A stretch of 64,000 bases of DNA from contig NZ_CANLKW010000006.1 in the NCBI RefSeq assembly GCF_947491795.1, forward strand, positions 36,294-100,293. Direction: 5' to 3'. Below are positions 18,082 to 27,056 of the stretch, in pieces. A model generated the notes under the pieces. It was not told the DNA's origin, made no database searches, and saw only the letters and a program-made list of their open reading frames with translations. The position numbers and the translations under genes are program-made. This DNA comes from an uncultured Roseobacter sp. (GTDB lineage: Bacteria; Pseudomonadota; Alphaproteobacteria; Rhodobacterales; Rhodobacteraceae). How positions within the stretch are numbered: the first letter of the stretch is position 1; each line of letters opens with the position of its first letter.

Positions 18082-19061
18082 CAGGCCACAGCCTCCTGTT
18101 TCAGAGGAAACCAGCAGGCCGCGCGCCCGTCGCCGTCTGTAATCCGGGGTCCGGGGTCAGACTTGCACCGGTCCTGGCCATACGGGCAACGGGGATGAAA
18201 GGCGCAGCCATCGGGCAGCGCATCAAGCCGGGGCATAGCGCCCGGGATCTGATGCAGACGGTCGCGCCCGCGTGAGGCCAGCGGCGTCGATCCCATCAGG
18301 CCGTGGGTATAGGGATGATGGGGTGCGGTCAGCACGTCCCGCACAGGGCCAAGTTCGGCCAGCTGACCTGCGTACATTACGGCGACGCGGTCGGCTGCTT
18401 CGGCAATAACGCCCATATCGTGGGTGATCAGCATGACGGCAGTGCCCCGGTCGCGGCAAAGCCGTTTGAGCAGCGAGATGATCTGTGCCTGGACAGAGAC
18501 ATCCAGCGCAGTTGTCGGCTCGTCTGCAATGATGAGCGAGGGTTCGGCGCAAAGTGCCAGGGCAATGACGACACGTTGCCGCATGCCGCCCGAAAATTCA
18601 TGTGGAAAGCTGTCGACCCTTTCGGCGGCCCCGGGAATACCCACTTCCTCCAGCGCTGCAACAGCCCGTTTTTCTGCCTCGCTGCGCGAGATATCGAGGT
18701 GGGCGAGCATCGTTTCGGTCAGCTGGTCACCAATACGCAAAAGCGGGTTCAGTGAGGTCAGAGGGTCCTGGAAAACCATGCCAATCTCTTTGCCGCGCAG
18801 ACGCCGCATTGCCTCCCCCTGGAGGCTGTCAATACGGGTGCCATTCACAAGAATCTCGCCACCGGCAATGTGGGCCGGCGGGCTGAGCAAGCCGATGACT
18901 GCGTTTCCCGCCATGGATTTGCCCGCGCCGGATTCGCCCACGACGCCAAGAATTTCACCGGCGGCAATGTCATAGCTGACACCGTTGACCGGACGCAGAA
19001 TGCCGTAGCGTGTTGGGATTTCGACGGTCAGATCGCGTATAGAGAGGACAGGCCCGGCCAT
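18081..19061 (-). CDS. Peptide/nickel-type ABC transporter ATPase (DppD/OppD-like)
   Basis: 326 aa. Walker A GESGAGKSM, Q-loop region MVFQDPLTSLNPLLRIG, signature FSGGMRQRV, Walker B LIIADEPTTALDV and the C-terminal CAFHPRCPYG segment. First of two ATPases for the transporter whose permeases are at 19531-21467. A DUF2059 gene lies between the permeases and this gene, with 2 bp to spare, so all are likely on one transcript. Confidence 0.92.
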   Translation of the reverse strand: MAGPVLSIRDLTVEIPTRYGILRPVNGVSYDIAAGEILGVVGESGAGKSMAGNAVIGLLSPPAHIAGGEILVNGTRIDSLQGEAMRRLRGKEIGMVFQDPLTSLNPLLRIGDQLTETMLAHLDISRSEAEKRAVAALEEVGIPGAAERVDSFPHEFSGGMRQRVVIALALCAEPSLIIADEPTTALDVSVQAQIISLLKRLCRDRGTAVMLITHDMGVIAEAADRVAVMYAGQLAELGPVRDVLTAPHHPYTHGLMGSTPLASRGRDRLHQIPGAMPRLDALPDGCAFHPRCPYGQDRCKSDPGPRITDGDGRAACWFPLKQEAVA

Positions 19062-19063
19062 TC

Positions 19064-19519
19064 TCAGTTTGCCAGTTCTGCCTGAAGCCGCTCTGCCATG
19101 CGCTGCCGGGCTTCCCGGAACGTCGGCCCAAAAGAGCGCAGTGTCAGCGTCTGGAAAAGCTCCGTTTTGGCCACCGCCGAAGCTCCGGCGTCAGAATTGT
19201 AAAACGCGGTCAGTGCGGCAATTTCTTCTGCCGTATATACCTCTGCCGCGGTCTCACTCATTTCCTTTTCCAGTGCGGGCCGTATTTGGCCCAGTTCTTC
19301 CGCAATAATCTCGCGAATGACTGGTTCTTTTCCGTCGGGTATTTTGTCCGGGGTCAGACCTGTCTGGCTGAGCACCCGTTCGACGGACAGCATTTTGTCC
19401 AGTACGGCCTGCTGGCCCGCGCTGTCAACGAAACCTTTTGCTGCCTGGAGCTGTGCTGCGTCCTGTGCAGACGCCATGCCGGCAAAGGCCACAATAAAAA
19501 ATATGTTCAGAAACCGCAT
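19064..19519 (-). CDS. Periplasmic DUF2059-family protein inside the transporter operon
   Basis: 151 aa. A signal peptide (hydrophobic FLNIFFIVAFAGMASAQ, cleavage likely after AQ near residue 19) precedes an acidic helical domain with YTAEEIAALTAFYNSDAGAS, the hallmark of DUF2059. The molecular function of this family is not established. It is spaced 11 bp from the permease upstream and 2 bp from the ATPase downstream, so it is probably expressed with the transporter. An unusual insertion: peptide ABC operons do not normally carry it. Confidence 0.78.
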   Translation of the reverse strand: MRFLNIFFIVAFAGMASAQDAAQLQAAKGFVDSAGQQAVLDKMLSVERVLSQTGLTPDKIPDGKEPVIREIIAEELGQIRPALEKEMSETAAEVYTAEEIAALTAFYNSDAGASAVAKTELFQTLTLRSFGPTFREARQRMAERLQAELAN

Positions 19520-19530
19520 TGGGAAATCCT

Positions 19531-20487
19531 TTATCGCAGGCGTGGGTTCAGCGCATCGCGCAGCCAGTCACCAAGGAGATTTACAGAAAGCGCCAGCGCC
19601 AGAAGCGTCACCGCAGGAAAGAGAAGAATCCACCATTCCCCAGAGAACAGAAAACCCTGCCCGATACGGATCAGAGTCCCCAGACTTGGCTGTGTCGGGG
19701 GGGCGCCTACGCCGAGAAAGCTCAGCGTGGCTTCGGCAATGATCGCCAGGGCCAGTGAGATCGTCGCGATCACCAGAACGGGAGACAGAACATTGGGCAG
19801 GATATGGCGCAGCATGATCGCGCCGGACCCGCGGCCAATCAGCCTGGCAGCCTGTACGTATTCCTTGTTCTTCTCGACCAGGGTGGCACCACGCACGACG
19901 CGCGCGAACTGAACCCAGTCGCTCAGCCCGATTGCAATGATCAGGACCCAGATGGCCATCTGGTCGCGGTATTCTATCGGCGTAACCCCCTTGGCGATCC
20001 CAAAAATCAGCATGGCCACCAGAATGGAGGGGAATGTCAGCTGCACGTCCGCGACCCGCATGATGATTGTCTCCGTCCACCCGCCGATATAACCGGCCAG
20101 CAGCCCCAGCGTGATCCCCAGCACCATGGCAAAGAGAACCGCAGCAGCGCCGACAAACAGCGATATGCGCATACCGTACAGGATCGTCGAAAAGACGTCG
20201 CGGCCCTGGTCGTCGGTTCCCAGCCAGAACGTGTCGCCGGTAAAGGCATTGGGGGTCATGGGCCTGGAAAAGCCGTTCATCAGGTTGAGAGACGCCGGAT
20301 CGAACGGATTGTAAGGTGCAATAAGTGGCGCGAAAACGGCCGCCAAAACCATCAGCAACACCACGGCAGCCGAAACGATGGCCACCGGGGATTTGCGGAA
20401 CTGCCATGCGAAATCGCTTTCGAGAGCCACGCGCAGGCGGGATTTCTCGGCAGTTTTGGCGGACGTATCTGTCGAAAGGTCAGCCAT
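19531..20487 (-). CDS. Peptide-type ABC transporter permease (DppC/OppC-like)
   Basis: 318 aa, six transmembrane helices with the long cytoplasmic N-terminus of DppC/OppC proteins and the motif DDQGRDVFSTILYGMRIS. The cytoplasmic EAA-like loop EYVQAARLIGRGSGAIMLRHILPN contacts the ATPases. Its start shares one base with the stop of the partner permease (20487). Together they form the membrane channel for the two upstream binding proteins. Confidence 0.92.
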   Translation of the reverse strand: MADLSTDTSAKTAEKSRLRVALESDFAWQFRKSPVAIVSAAVVLLMVLAAVFAPLIAPYNPFDPASLNLMNGFSRPMTPNAFTGDTFWLGTDDQGRDVFSTILYGMRISLFVGAAAVLFAMVLGITLGLLAGYIGGWTETIIMRVADVQLTFPSILVAMLIFGIAKGVTPIEYRDQMAIWVLIIAIGLSDWVQFARVVRGATLVEKNKEYVQAARLIGRGSGAIMLRHILPNVLSPVLVIATISLALAIIAEATLSFLGVGAPPTQPSLGTLIRIGQGFLFSGEWWILLFPAVTLLALALSVNLLGDWLRDALNPRLR

Positions 20488-21467
20488 CAGTGCGCCGCCG
20501 TTCTGTCCGCGCGCAGGCGCGGGTCAATTGCAAAATAGAGCAGATCAACGATCAGGTTGATGCCCACAAACATCACGGAAATCAGCATGAGATAGGCCGC
20601 CATAACCGGGATATCGACGAACTGAATCGCGTTGATAAAGAGCAGTCCTACACCCGGCCACTGAAAAACGGTCTCGGTGATAATGGCAAATGCGATGATC
20701 GAGCCGAGTTGCAGACCAGTGACGGTGATCACGGGCACAAGAGTGTTTTTCAGCGCATGCCGGAAGTTTACAGCGCGCTCTTTCAGCCCCCGCGCCCGGG
20801 CAAACCGTATATAGTCCTGGCGCAGTACTTCGAGCATTTCGGAGCGCACAAGCCGCATTATGAGGGTCATCTGGTACAGACCCAGGGTGATTGACGGCAG
20901 GATCAGCGCTTGCAGGCCACTGGATGTCAGAAATCCGGTGCTCCATCCCCCTATGTCAACGGTCTCGCCCCGTCCGAAACTGGGCAGCCAGCCCAGTTCG
21001 ACAGAAAAGAGGTAAATGAGCAGGATACCGATCAGGAATGTCGGTAAAGAAACGCCAATCAGCGATACCGACATGATCGCATTCGCGGCAAAACCGTTTC
21101 GTCGGATGGCGGTGAAAACTCCCAGCGCGATCCCGATGGATATCGCCAGAAAGCCGGATACCGCTGCCAGTTCCAGTGTTGCCGGTGCCCGTTCCATCAG
21201 GATGTCAGAAACCGGGCGGCCCTGGCGGTAACTGACACCGAAATTGCCCTGGGCGGCACCTGACAGGAATTTGTAATACTGAACAGGAAAGGGCTGATCC
21301 AGACCCAGTGTCGTGCGCAGCCGTTCAATATCTTCCTGGGTCCGTTCCTGACCCAGCATGTTGTCGATCGGATCGCCGACAAAGCGGAACATGGAAAAGG
21401 CCACGAGGCCCACGACCAGCAGCACAATGGCCGACTGAAACACGCGTTGGATGACGTAGGCGAGCAT
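20487..21467 (-). CDS. Peptide-type ABC transporter permease (DppB/OppB-like)
   Basis: 326 aa, six transmembrane helices. The N-terminus MLAYVIQRVFQSAIVLLVVG and the periplasmic region LGLDQPFPVQYYKFL are characteristic of DppB/OppB. The coupling loop reads RFARARGLKERAVNFRHALKNTL. First of the permease-ATPase genes. The 162 bp upstream (21468-21629) is shared with the divergent marR gene and holds one operator-like palindrome. Confidence 0.92.
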   Translation of the reverse strand: MLAYVIQRVFQSAIVLLVVGLVAFSMFRFVGDPIDNMLGQERTQEDIERLRTTLGLDQPFPVQYYKFLSGAAQGNFGVSYRQGRPVSDILMERAPATLELAAVSGFLAISIGIALGVFTAIRRNGFAANAIMSVSLIGVSLPTFLIGILLIYLFSVELGWLPSFGRGETVDIGGWSTGFLTSSGLQALILPSITLGLYQMTLIMRLVRSEMLEVLRQDYIRFARARGLKERAVNFRHALKNTLVPVITVTGLQLGSIIAFAIITETVFQWPGVGLLFINAIQFVDIPVMAAYLMLISVMFVGINLIVDLLYFAIDPRLRADRTAAH

Positions 21468-21597
21468 GGGTCCCTTTCCGGTAGTCGTACAGTTGTCGCA
21501 AGGCCACCCCTGAGGGTCAAGGGATGCTTCCGGGGATAATGGGTCACAGGATCATGCTTTTCGACTTTTTGATCAGGCCACTTGCAATTCCAGAATG

Positions 21598-21613
21598 AAA
21601 GGTGCATATGCAC
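21598..21613. promoter_or_regulatory. Palindromic operator-like site upstream of marR
   Basis: AAAGGTGCATATGCAC, with a perfect 12-bp palindrome GTGCATATGCAC at 21602-21613. A near copy lies at 22063-22078 upstream of the next gene. The repeated palindrome beside a MarR gene suggests that MarR's own binding sites are seen here (inference). Confidence 0.65.
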
Positions 21614-21629
21614 GTAAAGGAGATGAAAA

Positions 21630-22049
21630 ATGCCACACCCGCCCTTCCACGAATGCCTGAACGCTCAGCTGCGCAGATCAATGCGGGCTGTTGGCAAAGC
21701 CTATGATGCGGCACTGAGACCGGCTGGTATCAAATCGACACAGTTCACTCTGCTAGCCGTTTTTGCATACCACCCCGAGTTGTCGGTGAGCCGCCTGGCC
21801 TCGATAATGGGGATGGATCGCACCACCCTCACCCGCAATCTGCAGCCGCTTTTGCGCGAGGGCTGGCTCGAAATCCGGGGAAATGACGACGGGCGCGTGC
21901 GCGTCGTCCGCATGACGACGGCAGGGAGCCGAAAGCTCGCGGAAGCAGCACCGCTATGGGAAAGTGTTCAGGCGAAAACCGCGGAGCTGCTGGGCCCGGA
22001 CGGGCGCGAACAACTTGCCCAACGTCTTGCCAGGTTAGAGACGGGCTGA
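21630..22049 (+). CDS. MarR-family transcriptional regulator
   Basis: 139 aa winged-helix protein. LSVSRLASIMGMDRTTLTRNLQPLLREGWLEIRGNDDGR covers the recognition helix (MDRTTLTRNL) and wing of MarR proteins. The start is preceded by AAAGGAG at 21616-21622. It lies between the permease half and the binding-protein half of the leftward array. Identical operator-like sequences before it and before the next gene suggest autoregulation and control of 22111-22611; control of the divergent permease operon is possible. Confidence 0.88.
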   Translation: MPHPPFHECLNAQLRRSMRAVGKAYDAALRPAGIKSTQFTLLAVFAYHPELSVSRLASIMGMDRTTLTRNLQPLLREGWLEIRGNDDGRVRVVRMTTAGSRKLAEAAPLWESVQAKTAELLGPDGREQLAQRLARLETG

Positions 22050-22062
22050 TTTTTTCACCTAT

Positions 22063-22078
22063 AAAGGTGCATATACAC
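22063..22078. promoter_or_regulatory. Second MarR operator-like site
   Basis: AAAGGTGCATATACAC, identical to 21598-21613 except one base in the palindrome core. It lies 33 bp before the start of the membrane protein gene at 22111. The pair supports one regulator acting on both promoters. Confidence 0.62.
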
Positions 22079-22110
22079 TCAAAATACGAAATCTCAGAAA
22101 GGAATGAGAC

Positions 22111-22611
22111 ATGGAAACCGAACAGATATTTCAGATGCAGTTTGTCCTGAGCCTGATCGTGACGGCAATGGTCGGACTATGGTGGGTGCGGCCATGGCTG
22201 GCACGGACAGATTTTCATGATGGCTTGTTCTGGCTTACTGTCCCGCACGCGCTGCGCCACCTTGGGATGGTGTTTCTTGTGCCTGCCGTTGTGCACACCG
22301 ACATGCCGCAGGACTTTGCGCTGGAGGCCGGTTATGGAGACCTTGCAGCCGGTGTTATCGCATTGCTGGCCTTGCCTGCGCTGCACTACCGGCTGATCGT
22401 CGCCCTGCCGCTGGTCTGGCTGTTCAATATCGTGGGTACGGTTGATCTGCTGAACGCATTGCCACAAGCCCATGCCATCCCGTTTTTCCGGTCGGCCTGG
22501 TACATTCCGACATTCATTGTGCCGGTCCTGCTCGTAACCCACGCATTGATGTTTGCGGCACTGTTCGAGCGGCTGCGCGGCACTCCGGCCGGCAGGAAAA
22601 CCGCTCTGTGA
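22111..22611 (+). CDS. Small polytopic membrane protein, unknown function
   Basis: 166 aa with four or five hydrophobic segments (about residues 8-27, 40-60, 73-90, 92-112 and 130-152). I do not recognise a named family. Charged residues are few and lie in the loops (WLARTDFHDG, HTDMPQDFALEAGYGD), and the C-terminus is basic. RBS GAAAGGAATG is close to the start. It follows marR by 61 bp and carries the same operator-like site, so it is probably the MarR target gene. It could be a transporter-like or quinone-linked protein, but nothing in the sequence decides this. Confidence 0.7.
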   Translation: METEQIFQMQFVLSLIVTAMVGLWWVRPWLARTDFHDGLFWLTVPHALRHLGMVFLVPAVVHTDMPQDFALEAGYGDLAAGVIALLALPALHYRLIVALPLVWLFNIVGTVDLLNALPQAHAIPFFRSAWYIPTFIVPVLLVTHALMFAALFERLRGTPAGRKTAL

Positions 22612-22627
22612 ACAGCTTGGTTACCCT

Positions 22628-22644
22628 CGCCCGCCGTGCGGGCG
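22628..22644. terminator. Hairpin between convergent genes
   Basis: A 7-bp GC stem (CGCCCGC/GCGGGCG) with a 3-base loop sits 17 bp after the membrane protein gene and just before the end of the opposing binding-protein gene. There is no long U-tract, so it may be a weak bidirectional terminator or a 3'-end stabiliser. Confidence 0.55.
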
Positions 22645-22650
22645 GGGGCT

Positions 22651-24216
22651 TCAGTTCACGGTTACCCAGCGCAGAATAAAGAAGTTATCGGGGCGTTGGG
22701 TCAGTTCGATATTCGTTGCGGTGCCCCAGACCAGTGGCTGCACATAAAGCGGTACATAGGCCACTTCATCCTGCAGAATTTTTGCCGTTTCATCCAGCAT
22801 GGCCTGACGTTTTGTATCGTCAATCTCTGACTGGATCATTGGCAGCAGCTCATCCACCCGGGCGTTTGAAAACCCGCCGAAGTTCCAGGACCCCAGCTTC
22901 TTTTCCTCGTTCGGCGTCGAGGCAAGGAACCGGACCGGGTGCTCTGCATCGAAAGTGCCCGGGGACCAGCCCAGCAGGTACATATCGTAGTTATCCGCGC
23001 GCAGCTCGGGCCAGTAATTCTGAACCGGCATCGCATCCAGCTGGGCCGAAATGCCGACCTGCGCCAGCATGCCCGTCACCGCCTGACATACAGATTCGTC
23101 GTTCAGATACCGGTCGTTGGGGCATTTCAGACCAAAGGAAAATCCGTCGGCATACCCTGCTTCGGTCAGCAGCGCCCGTGATTTTTCAGGATCGAAAGGC
23201 GCACGTTCTGCCAGTGCTTCGCTGAAGCCGCGCATCGCGGGGCTGACCAGCTGGCTGGCAGGTTCTGCACTGCCGCGCATGATCGTTTGCAAAATCGCGG
23301 GCACGTTCACAGCATGTGCGATCGCCTGCCGCACACGGACATCCGCAAACGGGTTTTTATCGCTGGTTTCAGCGGAATACTTAAGCGCGTCTGCCTCATG
23401 CGGGAACCCCAGCATGATCACGCGGGCTTCGATACCCTGAATGACCTGCACATCCGGGTTGGCGTCGAGGCGTGCGGCATCCTGGATCGGGACCGGGTTG
23501 ATCAGGTCGATATCACCGGACAACAAAGCAGCCACGGCAGTCGCCGGGTTCTGAATGGGGGTGAATTCGGCACGGGTGATATTGTGCTCTGTTGTGTCCC
23601 ACCAGCCGTCAAAGGGTTCCAGTACAGTGCGCAGACCAGGTTCGCGCGCGGTCACGCGGAACGCGCCGGTGCCATTGGCATTCAGGGTTGCATAGTTGCC
23701 GTTGTCTTTGTCCGGACGGGCGGCGCTGTTTGTTTCTGCCCACCCCTGATCAACGATCATCCAGTTTGCGATACTGTCCGGAAAAATCGGGTTCGGAGCC
23801 GTCGTCATGATATCGACGGTATAGTCATCGACTACGGTGACACCGGACACAGGGGCGAACCAGCTGCGCGTGTCCGAAGTTTCGTCGGACGCGCGCTGGT
23901 ATGAGAAGAGAACGTCAGAGGCATCGAATGCGCTGCCATCGTGGAACGTTACCCCTTCGCGCAGCCTGAAGCGCCAGCCTTCGCCTTCTCCGATAGGTTC
24001 CCAGGATGTTGCAAGCGCGGGTTCGATGCTCATGTCTTTACCGCGACGGACAAGGCCTTCGTAGACGTTATTCAGAAAACCGAGCACCGGCGCAGAGTTG
24101 ACCGCATGCGGGTCCAGCGTCTGCGGGTCGGTAGTGGCGGCCCAGGTAAACTCCTCGGCCAGGACACCCTGTGACAACAGGGCAGAAAAAGCAGCGGCTG
24201 TGAGTGCATATCGCAT
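22651..24216 (-). CDS. Peptide-type ABC transporter substrate-binding protein
   Basis: 521 aa, family 5 extracellular solute-binding protein. Signal peptide MRYALTAAAFSALLSQGVLA with cleavage after AEEF-adjacent LAE near residue 21. Family features: TDPQTLDPHAVNSAPV at the mature N-terminus and GVTFHDGSAFDASDVLFSY. Second of two related binding proteins in tandem (the other at 24368). Having two suggests a wider substrate range for one permease/ATPase set. Ligand unknown. Confidence 0.9.
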   Translation of the reverse strand: MRYALTAAAFSALLSQGVLAEEFTWAATTDPQTLDPHAVNSAPVLGFLNNVYEGLVRRGKDMSIEPALATSWEPIGEGEGWRFRLREGVTFHDGSAFDASDVLFSYQRASDETSDTRSWFAPVSGVTVVDDYTVDIMTTAPNPIFPDSIANWMIVDQGWAETNSAARPDKDNGNYATLNANGTGAFRVTAREPGLRTVLEPFDGWWDTTEHNITRAEFTPIQNPATAVAALLSGDIDLINPVPIQDAARLDANPDVQVIQGIEARVIMLGFPHEADALKYSAETSDKNPFADVRVRQAIAHAVNVPAILQTIMRGSAEPASQLVSPAMRGFSEALAERAPFDPEKSRALLTEAGYADGFSFGLKCPNDRYLNDESVCQAVTGMLAQVGISAQLDAMPVQNYWPELRADNYDMYLLGWSPGTFDAEHPVRFLASTPNEEKKLGSWNFGGFSNARVDELLPMIQSEIDDTKRQAMLDETAKILQDEVAYVPLYVQPLVWGTATNIELTQRPDNFFILRWVTVN

Positions 24217-24260
24217 TTTGACGTCCTTTGTATCTGAAAGCGCAGGTCTGATCCGGCGGC

Positions 24261-24316
24261 GCGCCCCTGTCGGGGCGCATTCTGTGTCTGGAGACCGGAG
24301 GCTGAACCCTCCGGTC
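24261..24316 (-). terminator. Tandem intercistronic hairpins between the two binding-protein genes
   Basis: Two perfect stems: GCGCCCC/GGGGCGC at 24261-24278 and a 9-bp GACCGGAGG/CCTCCGGTC at 24293-24316. Neither is followed by a strong U-run in the direction of transcription. Such hairpins after a binding-protein gene commonly stabilise the upstream transcript or attenuate read-through, which would raise the level of the 24368-25951 product over downstream genes (inference). Confidence 0.6.
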
Positions 24317-24367
24317 CGCAGGATTGCGAATGTCTGCGCGGCTGAAAAGAACGCCGCGCAGGGCGGA

Positions 24368-25951
24368 TCAGTTCATGGTGAAGTATTTCACTTTGGGCTG
24401 ATCCTCTGGATCTACGTCAATGCCCACTTTTTCTGACATACCCCAGTTCAGGACCTGGTGGTGGATCGGGATGTAGAGCTGTTCGCCCTGCACGACTTCC
24501 CAGATCTCCGAGATGGCCTGATCACGTGAACTCAGATCAGTATTGGAGGCCAGCGATTTGATTTTCGCGTCCAGATCCGGGTCGGTAAAGCCGGTGCCGT
24601 TCCAGGTGCCGATATCGGATTCGCGAGAGTGCACCAGGAAGTTAAAGATGTACTCGGAATCGTATGTCGGCACACCCCAACCCAGCATATAGAAGTCAGT
24701 CTTGCCATCTGTGATCAGCGGAAAGTGCTGTGCCTTGGGCTTGGCATCGAGGTTCACGGTCACGCCGATCTGCGCCAGCATGCCTACGGCAGCCTGGCAG
24801 ATTGCTTCATCATTGATGTAGCGATCGTTCGGGCAATCCAGCTGAATGGTGAAACCGTCACCATAGCCTGCATCGGCCATCAGCTGTTTCGCTGTGTCGA
24901 GATCAGTTGTTGAGGACCCGTCCATCTCTGCCGACCAGCCGTTCACAAAGGGCGGCGCGATCATGCCCGCAGGCTCGGACTGGCCGCGCATCACAACCTG
25001 TTGGATCGCATCACGGTTGATCGACATCGACATGGCCTGGCGCACACGCACATCGGCCAGCGGATTTGCACCGTCAATGTTGTCCGCTTCCAGGTCATCC
25101 GCACCCTGGTTCATACCAAAGAAGATCACCCGGTTCTGAGGGGCCTGTTTTACCACCAGGCCCGCGGCGCTGTTCACGCGATCCAGGTCCTGGACCGGCA
25201 TGTCCTGGAGGAAGTCAACCTCACCGGACAACAGTGCGGCAACGCGGGTCGCGGCATTCTGAATAGGGGTATAAATGATTTCCGTTACTTCCATCGGAAA
25301 CTGGTCAATTCCCCAGTAATTGTCGTTTCGCGTCATGACAGTGCGCACGTCAGCTTCGCGGCTTTGCAGCACGTAAGGGCCGGTGCCATTGGTATTGCTG
25401 GTGGCATATGTCAGCTCGCCGCCCTCAAAGTCCTGCACGTTCACCGTGTCGTTTGCCTCGGTCCAGCCTTTGTCCATGATAAACAGGTTGGTCAGGTTGC
25501 TGGGCAGGATCGGGTTCGGGCCATCTGTGACCATCTCGATTGTATAGTCATCAACTGCGCGGACCTCGGTGATCGAGCCGATCAGCTCTTTCATATCTGA
25601 GTTCGGCTGCTTGGCGCGCTCAAAGCTGAAAACCACGTCTTCTGCGGTAAATGCGGCGCCATCGTGGAACGTTACACCCTGGCGCAGATTGAACACCCAG
25701 ACGTTCGGATCATCCTCGGACGGTGCCCAGTCTGTTGCCAGCGCCGGCTCAAAAGCACCCGTGACATCGCGGATGATGAGCGGCTCGTACATCTGGTGGC
25801 GTATCGTGTGGGTGGGTCCTTCGTTCTGTGCATGCGGGTCAAGCGTCAGCGCATCACCAGCGCGCGCCCAGCGGAGCGTTTCCGCGCTTGTCAGCGTAGC
25901 AGTTGTCGACAGCAAAATGGCCGCCGTAATGACGGAGGTCGTGAGTTTCAT
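24368..25951 (-). CDS. Peptide-type ABC transporter substrate-binding protein
   Basis: 527 aa from ATG at 25951, chosen because GGGGAGAC lies 6 bases upstream and a signal peptide begins directly (MKLTTSVITAAILLSTTATL, cleavage near residue 23). Family 5 binding protein: AGDALTLDPHAQNEGPTH and GVTFHDGAAFTAEDVVFSFER. Related in layout to its neighbour at 22651. It lies 112 bp downstream of the C45 hydrolase gene, making the enzyme cassette and the transporter parts of one leftward array. Confidence 0.9.
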   Translation of the reverse strand: MKLTTSVITAAILLSTTATLTSAETLRWARAGDALTLDPHAQNEGPTHTIRHQMYEPLIIRDVTGAFEPALATDWAPSEDDPNVWVFNLRQGVTFHDGAAFTAEDVVFSFERAKQPNSDMKELIGSITEVRAVDDYTIEMVTDGPNPILPSNLTNLFIMDKGWTEANDTVNVQDFEGGELTYATSNTNGTGPYVLQSREADVRTVMTRNDNYWGIDQFPMEVTEIIYTPIQNAATRVAALLSGEVDFLQDMPVQDLDRVNSAAGLVVKQAPQNRVIFFGMNQGADDLEADNIDGANPLADVRVRQAMSMSINRDAIQQVVMRGQSEPAGMIAPPFVNGWSAEMDGSSTTDLDTAKQLMADAGYGDGFTIQLDCPNDRYINDEAICQAAVGMLAQIGVTVNLDAKPKAQHFPLITDGKTDFYMLGWGVPTYDSEYIFNFLVHSRESDIGTWNGTGFTDPDLDAKIKSLASNTDLSSRDQAISEIWEVVQGEQLYIPIHHQVLNWGMSEKVGIDVDPEDQPKVKYFTMN

Positions 25952-26063
25952 TGGAGTCTCCCCAGATTTTGTTTTTCTGCCCGTAATGTTTGCCACCAGG
26001 GCCGGTTTGGCAAGCCCTTAGTACACCATAACGTGCGTGTGACATCTCTGTGCTGCCCGTTCT

Positions 26064-27035
26064 TCAGGCAGCTCCCGGAATTCGGATCATGCGGCTGCCT
26101 TCCTCAAATCCGTTCATCGGCAGCGGCCATGTACTCCCCGGCCAGCGCAGCTCCATCTGCTGACGGCGCGGGCGGTAAACAGCGGTATAAAGTGTGCCAA
26201 AACCCGCGTTGAAGGCCGTTGAATAGAGTGGAGGTTTCAGAAACGCGCCGATGAATTTCTCTTCGGGATCGCGGTGCAGTGTCAGTCGCTGCAACAAAAA
26301 CCTCTCGCGCTCGACCGTGGCGGTAAACCGGGCGTGGCTGACCCATTCTACATTTTCCTGATGGTTTGTGGCCACCGCGGCATGGGTGATGACGGTCGGG
26401 CGATCCGGAGCCATCATTGCAGTGAGGTATTGCCGCTTTTTGTCGAGCACGGTGACATTATAGCTCATATGGGTCGGAATGCGGGCGAGCGCTGCGCCCG
26501 CTTCTTCGGCAGTATCGCAGGTCTGCAACACATAGCGCAGGATCAGCGGCACGCCAAAACCCTCGCCGACAATGCGCCTGCCCCCGAAAGTCAGCGAGAT
26601 CGCGAGGCCCGCATCATTCATTCCGTCGACCATGCCAAACAGACCGTCTGATGTACCGACGACACGCCGCCCCTGCCAGTTTGTTCGCAGCACAAGGCTG
26701 TCGAAAGCATTTGGGTTATAATCGTAGTTGCGCACCAGCACCGGTTCTTTGCCCGTCCAGATTGCCTGGCTGCAGCCAGCCAGGTAGGGCGGCGGGCAGT
26801 AAAAGGACAAAAAGCGCGCGGCATGATCGCTGCCGCCAGCCAGTTCGCACAGTTCTTCCCAGAGCGGGATGATCTCCGGCATATGCTTTTTCAACGCCCT
26901 GCGCGACTCGGCATAGGTCGGGCGGGTTGTCTCACCTTCCTTCAGCCACCATCGCTGATAATCGGGCCAGTATTCGGCGAAAAGCCCGGACCATTTCGGA
27001 CCGGGCGTTTCTTCTGTAAAGGCGCGCCATAACAT
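26064..27035 (-). CDS. C45-family Ntn autoproteolytic acyltransferase/hydrolase
   Basis: 323 aa. The C45 family (isopenicillin-N acyltransferase-like) matures by self-cleavage before a Cys that becomes the nucleophile. Here LAGCSQAI puts that residue at Cys88, followed by the family motif VRNYDYNP at about 99-106, and NDAGLAISLTFGG near 147. The segment before Cys88 would be the smaller chain. No signal peptide, so probably cytoplasmic. Members cleave or form amide bonds on acyl-amino compounds. It lies 21 bp after the ATP-grasp gene, so co-expression is expected. A substrate made or broken by the neighbouring ligase and decarboxylase is an inference. Confidence 0.85.
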   Translation of the reverse strand: MLWRAFTEETPGPKWSGLFAEYWPDYQRWWLKEGETTRPTYAESRRALKKHMPEIIPLWEELCELAGGSDHAARFLSFYCPPPYLAGCSQAIWTGKEPVLVRNYDYNPNAFDSLVLRTNWQGRRVVGTSDGLFGMVDGMNDAGLAISLTFGGRRIVGEGFGVPLILRYVLQTCDTAEEAGAALARIPTHMSYNVTVLDKKRQYLTAMMAPDRPTVITHAAVATNHQENVEWVSHARFTATVERERFLLQRLTLHRDPEEKFIGAFLKPPLYSTAFNAGFGTLYTAVYRPRRQQMELRWPGSTWPLPMNGFEEGSRMIRIPGAA

Positions 27036-27056
27036 TGGGTGCGCTGTCCTTTCGGA

